A DNA stretch of 64,000 nt from Lingula anatina (Eukaryota > Brachiopoda > Lingulata > Lingulida > Lingulidae). Positions 24,801 through 34,600 of the stretch are shown here, one piece after another (within the stretch, counting starts at the first letter, position 1; the number at the start of each line of letters is the position of its first letter). Made by a program: the position numbers and the translations under genes. The stretch spans positions 1,136,687 to 1,200,686 of the forward strand of contig NW_019774291.1 in the NCBI RefSeq assembly GCF_001039355.2, read 5' to 3'. Under the pieces are notes generated by a model. It was not told the origin of the DNA. It saw only the letters and a program-made list of their open reading frames with translations, and did no database searches.

Positions 24801-25508
24801 ACTTCTTATTGTGGGCTCTTTGGAAGTAGAAGGTTGTGAAACATTAGGAGACTTAGAGCAAACTTCTGTGTGCTTTCTTAATTCCTCAGCCCCTATCACT
24901 GTCTTGCTACAAAATATGCAAGTGAAAGCCTTAGAAGACATACAGTTGGAAGCGTGTTGAACAAGTTCTTCCCATTCTTTAAATTTCGAATCACATGTCT
25001 TGCAAGGAAATGGGCCAGTTGTTCCTTCCTTTTCTTTACGTGCAGCACACCCAGCTGCATGCAGGTAGGCCTCTTCCCAGCCTGCAGAGTCAAAACCACA
25101 AAATGAGCACTTAAACGCCGTTTTGCTTGCAGGTGCAGTGTGTTTATGGACGTTTTTAGGGGTGCACTGCTGGGGATCCACTTCATGACTCTTCTTTTTG
25201 GCAAGTGCTGTTGCAGAGGAATCTGGTTCTAATATTCTCTTCCTCGTTGTCAATGTTGTGGTGTTGCTATAGGTCTTTGTCTGTTTTGACTTTGACAATG
25301 GTACATTTTCAGTCAAATACCTGGCCTGGTACTGTTCTAGACTTGGCCATGGTGCTTGGCTGCCAGCAAAGGGCAGCAGTGTCTCTGGTTCAGTTTTGAT
25401 GCGAGGAATTCCTCCTACCTGGTCTACAGGTACCACTGTCATGGCCGCCTCTGCACTTTCGTACCCTCTATCTGGGGGTTCAGATTTGATGGTTGCTGAG
25501 AATGACAT
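21846..25508 (-). CDS. Large multi-C2HC zinc-finger nuclear protein, single coding exon
   Basis: A 1,220-codon open frame without introns; the Met is at 25508 and the stop at 21846-21848. Eight zinc fingers lie at residues about 132-419 (for example FKCSFCGFD...HAAGC, FPCKTCDSKF...HASNC, YTCQICKLTF...HTKHC). Two more lie at about 909-985, and the last is at the extreme C-terminus (about 1193-1217, FECAFCHSR...HTTEC). Every finger has C-x2-C, then a helix, then H-x3-C, so the fourth ligand is Cys rather than His, and many carry a Trp before the helix. The middle 500 residues are Lys/Ser/Thr-rich and probably disordered. Four psi-K-x-E-P motifs, IKSEP (residue 7), IKTEP (37), IKREP (about 1056) and VKEEP (about 1180), match the sumoylation consensus. 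Expected role: a nuclear nucleic-acid- or protein-binding regulator; the target is unknown. Upstream non-coding exons are likely but not located. Confidence 0.95.
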   Translation of the reverse strand: MSFSATIKSEPPDRGYESAEAAMTVVPVDQVGGIPRIKTEPETLLPFAGSQAPWPSLEQYQARYLTENVPLSKSKQTKTYSNTTTLTTRKRILEPDSSATALAKKKSHEVDPQQCTPKNVHKHTAPASKTAFKCSFCGFDSAGWEEAYLHAAGCAARKEKEGTTGPFPCKTCDSKFKEWEELVQHASNCMSSKAFTCIFCSKTVIGAEELRKHTEVCSKSPNVSQPSTSKEPTIRSQYTCQICKLTFRREDHLKEHTKHCIPLKLARSQFPCTYCKLTFGKEEHLRQHTRFCTKVRKLFPLGSFSGQKANSRRGLACSYCNSSFDTWDAMLEHSQTCEVKLCAEEGRKQAEKAKSAKRKKAVDPIVFPCHICHAKFDTWNGKLKHMPICKSKKKVLFKCSYCGTFIEKEDALKKHVFNCAAKHGVKLSVPSQASEVETQNGKVNDSMRETETQKKGKAGRKDESPVTNKRGEKLTSGPSKEKNDKKATLDTPHVARKSAVTAKASQPDSKTTAPTGNIATSKGQRKDPEVEVDVIVRMTGNFTKKEALSGLKAQEMHLETSSLKTRTRKIEYVGSPDKKDQITPSLENVNATPSISKLSLKRKQVDIESSSTEESSKKRKKTSTSTKEKESDTTGNVNQMQPVVLVPKIPLSYKGVQEEDSGNEGTPAIKKKEIQIPKGGQKKENDSECGTEKSVTNHAENEIPRQGRSTSKRRTAKVCSPQSLALKQKTDKKGSRNKPNSCRSTDSKVTNPDTSTRSEDERTNDFQVDHLQALDLMPTNLRRRQSRKSLLKNKDASEEESDLEKSVNETPASKAKEESRTSKKEVTDSIAGRVRNKTSQRKRINIQNSSLKVFEKDKVKKSPVFHKRSDTHLQTVYHKIFHEKHYRHKHSRSNLPRKSYPVNFSPPLKGSFGCHFCNARFNVWDDVEKHVRLCKRGLEKSIKNQTEHRIGRGPSVGPSESLKLGCKFCGKKFDEWNSVQEHVKTCVARDPGKTTYVTHVRKFHKSTTVQSSPQPVLQKVAKGGQLLSGKQSMTMGTPDEQQRGSVSHSGNEEHVAIKREPLDAAGYYGDMAMQYLENYSILDFPDLPQEHSTPTTSVAPDQTGEVVFPGYTITELDQPGTSTKTEEASGLHIEGERHISEQEFSSLSADSEAESVQNTNTGTIQKNQETNQVDAGVSTQVKEEPKDAIGSFECAFCHSRILCVSWDDVKKHTTECMPQK

Positions 25509-28500
25509 CTTCTTTCAGTATGACTAGCAGCAATAAGGTAGCCAAATATAAGCAGATTACTGAAAAAAAATAAAATAATAAATCCATCAATAAATAAATC
25601 TGAATAAAATTCACAAATTTCTAAAGATGTTTCAATGTGACATTTTCTTTAGAAACCTTGCTGAATAAAGTTAAAATGTGTTGCAGTTTTTATTTTTGGA
25701 AAGAAAAACAATTTAAAAGAAAACATTACTGAATTACCATTAAACAAGGATAAAAAATTACATGTACAAACAGAAACTGATTTCAAATGAGTAAGTGATG
25801 TTTACTTTTTGTTCACTTTTTTTGTGGCCCATTATACAACAATATTATCTCAGGTAGCCAACATATTTTCAGTGGTTCATTTATCCCACAAAAACATCAA
25901 CCCACATGAGATGGTAAGTGTACATTTACATGCCCACGTACAAGTAAGACCATCAAAACTTACAAATAAGGAAAGACGTGCAAAATTCTTTTCTGTAACA
26001 GATCCTGGTGTTGAAAATTCAATTGTCCTGTGCTTTTGCAGATTATCTTCAATGGTCTGCCACAAAAATATAGAGCTGTAAATATATACATATTGCATCA
26101 TACTGTTTCACTGGTAATACCTTAACAATGCTTTTTTTATCTATGGTTATAATTTTATATTGAAGAATAAAATTACAAAAATAATAGTACAATTTTTGAA
26201 CTACTTCTACATGATGTTAACCCACCTTTTCAATAACATCACTAGCTAGCATCCTTATCTTATCCAAAAGAATTCCTATAAAAGAGAGTGTAGAGATGGT
26301 TATGATCTGTCTGCAATAAATAACATATTCACTTAAAAAAAACTTTACAATCCTTCATATTTTCTTGAGAAATTTAATGAGTTTTTCTTTTTCTGTATGA
26401 AATAACAGGTAGAAATCCGAGGTTAAATTGCATGCCATTACTAGACAAACAGCCAATAAGAGTAAGAAGACCACATATCTATAACGGTGCAGAAAATAAT
26501 GAAACTTCTTTAAACAGTTTTGTTTTCTGCCCTCCCCCCCCCCCCCCCTTCAAAAAAAATCTGAGCAGAAATGTAAATCAAATAGACATTGTGCTGTAAG
26601 TGCTTGATCCACAAGAGGTAGATCCAAGGATGTTGCATCTGATGATGTAAATATACCGTTAATTTGTCATTCAGTCCATACTGTGTCAACAGCCAGTCAT
26701 TAAATATACCCATTTCCATACTACACTTACCAGTATCATCTCACAGGCAAGTGATGCTAATATTAACGTTAGTATTACTAAAATGATTGATCATCTGATA
26801 TTATGGTATACAACATACAGGTACGAACATGGACACCATTTTTGAGCAACGATGACACTTCTTTTCAACAATATGACACACTAATAGTGTTAAATCAGTT
26901 AAAGCCTCGATTCATGTGTGTTTAATGCTTTGTGTGGACGTTAACCCTGCAAATGTCGGAGCAATCGCATCTTGGCACCTCAAAACCATCTAGCACATTT
27001 GAAGAGTATTTACGCAGACACGAACCTGGGATTTGGTACGAATATAAATGAATGAACCGTGGACTCAAGAGCACAACATGCACCGAAGCAAATAAATTAT
27101 TTTGCATAATATTAAAAGGAATTCAACTTACCGCTCAAACAAACAGAACATAACCCCTTCGTTGCAATATACGTCATCATTTTATGTATATCAAGATGAT
27201 CCTGTCCGACAACTTTTAGTCATATTACTTGATTTAACTTTGTCAGAGTTACACTCAGAAGTGAAAAAAGGTCAACCAATTCGTTACATTTATTTACTTG
27301 ATGATTTATTTTAGTATATTTCACAGATAAACATAAATACTTGTACTAAACTAATGCAAGTTAGTATGCAAAATTGTATTGTCTTTTGTCCCGGGAATTG
27401 TTTTTGTTGAGGACGGGTGTGACCTCATCCACCAACCGACTAGCTCACCTAACACATTTCTTTCTCATCACTGTTCGACTGCAGTGTTGTATCAAAGTAG
27501 CCAGTAAAAAGGCATTTAAGCGATGCTTACTGCTTTCAAAGCTGTCCCAAAGTCATATTTTTGTGTGTACATGCCATACTTATCTTTCCCGATACTGGCT
27601 TCAACAATGATTCAACCCCTCCAATATAAGAAGGCCTATGTGGTGTGGATATTTCCTTCAAAAATGTACAGGAGGACGTGGCGGTCTAAACGTTACGGGA
27701 AACAATTAGAAATGAAATGTTAAAGTTTAAATGGTATAAAACATCGAGTCCAAGTGCCAGGATGGATTAAGCAATGATTCGTGAGTTGGAGAAAATTACC
27801 CGCTATTTTTCAAGGAAATTTCGATTTGGCGGCCAAAAATCCCATAATAATATGGCTAGAAAGAGAGGAATATCGTTTTAGTTAATCAAATAATAATAAT
27901 TTCTGAAAAAAAAGGAGATATTTTTCTAGCTATTAAAAAGGACAGTTCGTCCAACCCTGTTTCCCCGCCATTCGGCTATTATTTACGGCCTTATATAGAC
28001 AATAGTAAGATATACGTGACAACAAAGGTCATCTAAAGTGTAAACGTGCAGCATACCCATTTATTACTGTAGTTGCAAGGTTTCTATTATCAATTTACTC
28101 CCGGAAGGTACTTATATATTCTTAGGTCTACTTTTTTTCCACTTCAGAGAGGTTTGCTTTCATCAGATATGTTGGACTACATAATCTGTTAATTTGTTTA
28201 TTTTTATTATTTTTTTTTTTTTTTGGGGGGGGGGTAATCAGTATGTCTCGGTCATTGGACCATTTTAATTTTAATATGACCTAATTTAGACAATCAAATG
28301 ATGCATGATAACAAAGATAATTTCAGTAAAAATGTGCAGCATACTCGTAAATAATCGTAATTAGTAGCTTCGTTGTTTGGTTCATTTATCTATTTTGTTC
28401 TGTTTTAAGGTTTGTATTGTTTGTCACTTCCCAGTTCATTTCGACAAAGTTACCGTACAAATCCAAGTGCACTGTGAAGTCCACTAAAGTTTAACAGCAT

Positions 28501-29912
28501 TGAGCAAGATACACTATGTGACCTTTGTGTTCAGTGGACCACTTCAGTTGTCTTCTCTGAATACACCAGTTATACCCTGCCTCGAGAACGCAGTCTCATT
28601 TGATAAGGGTAGAATAGGCTATATTTGTTGAAAAAAAATTTTTGGGTAAAAACAGAAACATACTGACGCTATTGTGTTCTACACGCTAGCAGTAGACATG
28701 TCCAAGAGATCCGACGGCTTATTTATATCATTTACATAATTAGATGCCCCTGATTAGGATTTCTTTGCCGCATGGACTTCGAGCACGGAATCTATTTTAT
28801 GCTGAATATGGATATACCAGTACATGTAGTCAAATTACCTAAATTCTGAACCCTGCATGGAAATATAATCAAAATGAAGAATAGAACACCCGACAACTAA
28901 AGGGAGAATTATTACTTTTATTTCCGTCAACCAATAGCCTTGAAATGGAAGTCTATGTTGTCATTAGTAAAACGAGAGGGTAAAATGCATATGGATCAGA
29001 TCTATTGCTTTGAGCATCACTGAAATTATGGAAATTACCATTCATACTTATGCATACAGTGCTTGGATCAAAGTGATGTACGAAGTGCGTATAAGTATTA
29101 AAAAAGGACATTCTAGGTACTCAAATGTTATCTTTCAATGTGTTTCAGAAATTTGAACAGTAAATCGGACAATAATCAAGAGTGTACTAGTATAATTATT
29201 TTATAGAGTATATTGAAATCAACAAATGCAGTTTAATATTGATCTTTAAAATAAGTAATCAAACAAGAGTTCCAGTGTTTTAGGGAAAAAAGTAATGGAA
29301 ACTCTGTAACAAAGAGCAGGAGACTTGTATAGGCTCCTGTTTTTTGAAATAGGCACTTCCCATTAAATCACTTCACTATATATAGCGCTGCGGAATTACT
29401 TCAATCAAAGAAATTGTAGATTACCTTATTCATTTAATTGATAAATACACATTCATATTCACAACATAAAAGTTAATTCCACTTGACTGAATAATAATGA
29501 AAGATCAGGTTTACATTTAACTGAAATAAAATATCTTTGAATAATATATCACCAAACAAACAAACAGTACACATCTTCAAACTTAAGGACAGACTATCCC
29601 ATAATCCACTACAATACTAGATACTATCGCTAACCCTTCACACCGATATTTTAATATTGAAATCTTTAACTCTAGCTTTTTGAGACATTCTTCCTGCTTA
29701 TATACAATTTAAGGCATTGTTAAAAGTATTTACATCAAGATAAGAAGTCTGTTGCTGGTCCGTTTTAAGTTTGGTGGTGCCATTAGCGTCAAAACTCACT
29801 GCGGACCGCAGTTATTGATTTCAAAACTTCCGCAATGTGACCGCCTGTGCAAAACAGTGAAGTTCCCCGTCAAACTGCCAAGACTATCTGAAGCACAGGG
29901 TATCACCGGGCT
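25509..29912. other. Intergenic DNA, no gene recognised
   Basis: This should include the promoter and any 5' untranslated exon of the zinc-finger gene (proximal to 25.5 kb) and the 3' flank of the EF-hand gene (distal to 29.9 kb). Low-complexity tracts include poly-C at about 26532-26549 and a T-run followed by a G-run at 28211-28234. Short open frames look random in composition. Confidence 0.45.
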
Positions 29913-30211
29913 CTATCCGTTACTTGTTGGCGTAGCTGCATGTTTTTGTTCTTGATTTTTTTGCTTTTGCTGTTGCTGTTGGGAATGGCTATGTTGTTGT
30001 TGGTTATCACGGTGGTTTTTATCATTACGAATTTGGGCATCTTCCAAACCGTCGCAAAAGTCTAGTTTTCCATTAATAAAGGTGCCCAAAGCGCCAGGGT
30101 CGTCTGAGCGGTAGTATTCTGCAACCAACTGTTTGTAATAAGGGAGATCGATTCTCCTTTCCATGTTCTGCAATATAAAATGCACTGCCATTGTATTGGT
30201 TTCATTTTTAC

Positions 30212-30247
<36 letters not shown>

Positions 30248-30253
30248 GTGTGT

Positions 30254-30295
<42 letters not shown>

Positions 30296-33200
30296 ATCCA
30301 TGTCACTTGACATTTTCATGAGACTGAAACTTTATATTTTCGTGATACATAAATTGTTCTGTGTCATAAGTATGTTTGATGCTACCACCATTGAAAGAGA
30401 GAACTACTCTTACCTGAGATATTATGATGAACGCTGATTTTGCAGCTGGCGGAGATATGCCAAAATATCCAAGTACGTACTCAAATTCCTCTATATCTAT
30501 GATACCATCCGCTGTAAAAGAACAAAAGACAAGTTGACTATAGGCAATTTACAAACTTTTTGTCTACACAAAATCACACCTTTATTTCTGTTCTTGGGCG
30601 TAAAGCAGAGAGCAAACCGAAATAAGGCTACTTTCAGTAATCAGTTTTAGTCTTCAACGAGTCCCAGGCGATTTATCTGCACGACTAATTCATCAATTTA
30701 CAAAATGTTTTTTATCAAACCAATACTGGCGGTGTTATTCATCTAATTGTTCGTGAAAGTTATCGTTGGAAGGCAATATACGAACAATTTCAGTGGGTAG
30801 ACATCTAGCTATTGATCCAGACACTCTGAGGCAACACAATTACGATTTTAAAAAGCTTAACTCAGCCGCCGTACGATCACAGGCCGTCTATAAGAGATCC
30901 TGTTGCACAATATGAGTAAGTTACAGTAGTGGATTATTACTTGTATTATAATCGTTCTTGACAGAGTTCATAAGAGGGCGGTGGTATTAGTCCAACTGGT
31001 ATTTAATGCCACATCTTTACTGAGAAATCTAAACATATTGTCATTTTATGTGAAAAAGCATCTGACTTTTCTTCATGCGTTTTGTTAAATAACAAAATGC
31101 CCTACAGAGTCACGCATGCGACATTTCGTTTGAAGGTTACGGTGGAGATTATATGAGTTATGATATAAAAAACTACCTACATTCGATAGGCTGTTCCACA
31201 AAGATAAATCCACCACATGCACACACATAATTAAAAATAATTAGATAATATAGGCCTAATGATAAGAGTGACTTAAAAGAAATAATGAAAAAGGTTCTCT
31301 CTGGTGTTTGGGAAGGCATGCTTTAGCTTATATTATACTTAAAGCTTCCAAAACAGTACTTTTTATGTTAAAAAAAATTCAGAAGCATGACGCTGACCAA
31401 GCGTTTGATTTGAATGGGAAAGTCACTGCATTAGAGCATACTCATACTTTAATGTAATATATCAAATTGGTCTTTTTATTTTCTTTTTCCAGGAAGGGGA
31501 TACCCCGCATTTCCGAGGATGAACTACGTGTACGGCTTTTTGGGATCGCAAAAGGGCGAGATTTATGCTGTGGACATAAATGAATAAAAAAAATAATAAA
31601 TAACTTAAGAATGTGTCAAATTACACTTTATTTCCAGTGAGGGCTGAACAATATGCACTCGCACCCTCTACGACGCCAAGCATTTGCTTGGACTTGACGC
31701 CATGGCATTTGCAATTTACACAATCGAAAGCACTAGGGAGATCATTCAGAAAATTTTGGCCCCCTTCCTGATATTCTACATTAACAATAGCTTACATTAT
31801 ATTATATTATCTGCGCCGCACGGAGATTGATTAATACGAGGGAGATGAAATGGGAGAAACTGAATCGATTATGAATTTTAAGAACAGCTCATTTAAGGTC
31901 TCAAGCGATCGGTGGTGAAACGGAAATTATAGGTGTAAAATGACCCACTGATTTTTCATAAACTGCCCTGCGGCTTTATTACCTGTTCTGTCAAATAAGT
32001 TGAACTTGTATTCCACGTACTCTTCTACCCAGTCTGGCACTTTGGCCACCTCCCCTGGATCCGAATGATGTTTGATGTACGAAGCCCACATTTTGACCTA
32101 TTTGACGTAAACTGGCATTAGTACTAGCATTAAGAGGAGGGTGTTATAATATATTGCAATCAAATTGTTACTTTCATTTTGTCCGTGCTCATGAATTGAT
32201 CTGCGAGTCTCATATTTTATGTCTCTGTTCTTGCATTTATTTCGTCGCTTTAATCAAGATACAGAGTTGCGTTAAAATATAATGACAGCTATAAACATTT
32301 AGTGGTAAATGAACAGACTTAAAAGTAGAAACAAAGTACAATACGGCATAAAATCTCATTATTTCAGCAGCTTGTGAAGTGCATTACACGTTTAAACAGG
32401 CATCTGATTACTGCCATCAGAAAACATCTGGTAAGCACCAAATCATATAGAAGATCAGATCGATTTCCTGTTCTGAATAATCTGGCAGGCTGTTGGTTTT
32501 GGCATTTAATTTTGTGTTTGTGATCACATCATACTAATGCTCCGACAATTTCCCTTATTTTTCACTTACAAACCTCGTATAGTGCATGGCAGGGATCACC
32601 ACACCTTCGATAACTTGATCACGACTTTTAAACACGATTTCTCACACATGTCATAACATACATCTGCAGTGCCATAAACATTTCTGGTCAACACTCCGAG
32701 AAAAACTTTGTTTCTCACCCACTCATCTGCCGATATCTTGTTATCACAATTCTCGTCTGCGCAGTCCTGCAGTTTACGCCATATGTCCACGAACAAGTTC
32801 TTTGTTTTGTCAAATTTCTCCGACCCAGGCTCCCAGCCACTCATTTTGCAAATTTTCTAGAATAAAGAAGAAATAACATACGATATGAATGATACTACAG
32901 TTTATTATTCTAGTAAGTTTTAGCTTTAAACCAGAATAAAAATCTGGGAATCAGTTCAGAATGTGTCATAAATGATTCCAAGATATTTATCTAAGGTAAA
33001 TATACCATATTTCAACCTGGTTCAATTTGTTTCAAAGCCAATTTGCTACTTTCGATCATGCAGCTTATAATTAATACGAGTGCAACTTAACAAAATTAAA
33101 AAAGAATGAAAAAAATCGAGAACACGTTTATCATATCTGTTGGTTTCCAATTATCTTGGTATATACTACGGCTATAATAGATCTTTGAACCTTGTTGCCG

Positions 33201-33924
33201 TTCCAGCAGCATATTTATCACAGTGAACTACATATATAGCCATAGCTACAGTCATTCTCTGTACATTACCATGACCATTTTATCCATTTCATATACCTTA
33301 CCAGTGGTAAACTCCATTATTTTGTATTGATTTTCTGTCGCCGCTGAAAGCAGAGCGGGTTTTAGCACCCAGTTACCTGGACTGTTGAGAAATTGACAAA
33401 AACTAGACCATCTGACAATATCAGGAAATTAAATTTTGCGCGGAGGGACTCTAACATAGAAAACGCTTTTATCGATGATAGATAGCCTCCTTCCATTAAT
33501 TTTCTGCATGGAAAGAATAGTTAACCACAACGATCATTCAAATAAATTAAATAGACTTTCTCCAAAGAAAAAGTTAAGTATATATTCATTCAAAATGGTG
33601 ATATTGTTTGGTGTCAGTGTCTGGGTTTTATTCCAGAGCATATCATCCTCAGGATTTCCTAACCAATATTAAATGGAGATTTCAATTATCAACAACTAGA
33701 GAACTGAGTGTGTAGGCGCAGGGGCATTGTCGGTGTGGAGTGGGACTGGACCAGTTTCTTCACCCGTACGTTGATGTGATCACAAAACAGCTGGATGCTT
33801 TAACAAGATCAGGGATCGTGTACTTAAGTGCCCGAAGTGCCAAAGGAATATTCCGCCGTGTAATCTCTCACCTCCCTGGCTTGTTCGAAATCCCTCCATT
33901 CTAAGCAGCCGTCTTTGTTGACAT
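29913..33924 (-). CDS. Calexcitin / sarcoplasmic-calcium-binding-type EF-hand protein, 5' exon missing
   Basis: Five minus-strand exons join with consistent phases: 33872-33924, 32719-32856, 31983-32097, 30414-30511 and 29913-30167 (stop at 29913-29915), giving 219 residues. Three canonical calcium loops are visible: DVNKDGCLEWRD (Asp at position 12, as in calexcitin loop 1), DENCDNKISADE and DRTADGIIDIEE. Family landmarks follow in order: the ICKMSGW and TKNLFVDIW helices after loop 1, then WVKMWASYIKHH, then YYKQLVAEYYRSDDPGALGT near the C-terminus, where the fourth hand is degenerate. Known members are cytosolic calcium sensors or buffers of nerve and muscle. The first exon, which should supply the initiator and the first EF helix ending in a split Asp codon, was not identified upstream. 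Oddity: after GKLDF the protein continues about 45 residues into a Gln/His/Asn-rich tail, whereas typical members end near this point. Exon evidence is strong; the exact family name is an inference from residue patterns. Confidence 0.88.
30213..30292. repeat. (GT)n-(GA)n compound microsatellite
   Basis: A GT run of about 40 bases (with one GC interruption) is followed directly by a GA run of about 36 bases, in the last intron of the EF-hand gene. Confidence 0.95.
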
Positions 33925-34357
33925 CTAAAATAAAGTGACATTGTTATTTGATATGTTCTCCAATTTGTCAAGTTCGCAATGGTAAAGGCGTTATTGGCAT
34001 GTCGACTGGTAATAAATTTGATTGGGCATCATGTGAGCCAGTCCGAAATAGCGCAAATAAGCGCAAAATGAAGCGATATTTCCCGGGATTTGGAGAAGAG
34101 TGATGTAAGAAATAATGGCAGGCTAGCGAGTGAACTGTGGTAGAATCTGGCAGAATTCATCCACGGTAATTTTTTTTGGTAAGTTCTATCGAATTCACCA
34201 TGTTTTGCATGCCACTTTGTCAATTGCATGTCACTTTTGTGTTGCTTTCTATTCCCGGCGCATCAAGTTTCGCTCTTACTGCCTAAAAGTTAAAGTTACA
34301 TATGAACCGAGCATCGGTGGAGCGTGGATTCCCAGTAACACATATAAAACACTTCTA

Positions 34358-34600
34358 GTAGTTTCTTATACGACTCAAATTAAGTCGACTTGCCAAGGGA
34401 TAAACTGCATAAATCACTCGATCACCCATAAAAGAGCTTTAGACTGCTCCTTTCTTAAAAATTTTGGTCAGAAATTTAACCTACTTTTCTGCCCCATGTA
34501 TATATACAGCATAGAAAGCTAGCAGCAAAATCCATTCAAATATCATTTTTCGGGTAATGTTAAACAATGTCTTTTGGTAGTTATACTATTTGAACCTATA
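34358..34600 (+). repeat. Diverged dispersed repeat, copy 1
   Basis: It shares an ordered series of blocks with 39249-39490: AGTAGTTTCTTATA, then CCTACTT, then TTCAAATATCATTTTTC, then a run ending in a tract with TTTGAA. Both copies have the same orientation and similar spacing. Overall identity is modest, so it is an old repeat of unknown class. Confidence 0.6.

Noticed and set aside
33283-33313. Minus-strand Met followed by a donor (MEFTT, then GTAAGG) as an alternative first exon of the EF-hand gene
   Set aside because: It ends in phase 1, whereas the next downstream exon (32856) needs phase 0, and it lies 3' of the exon carrying the first calcium loop.
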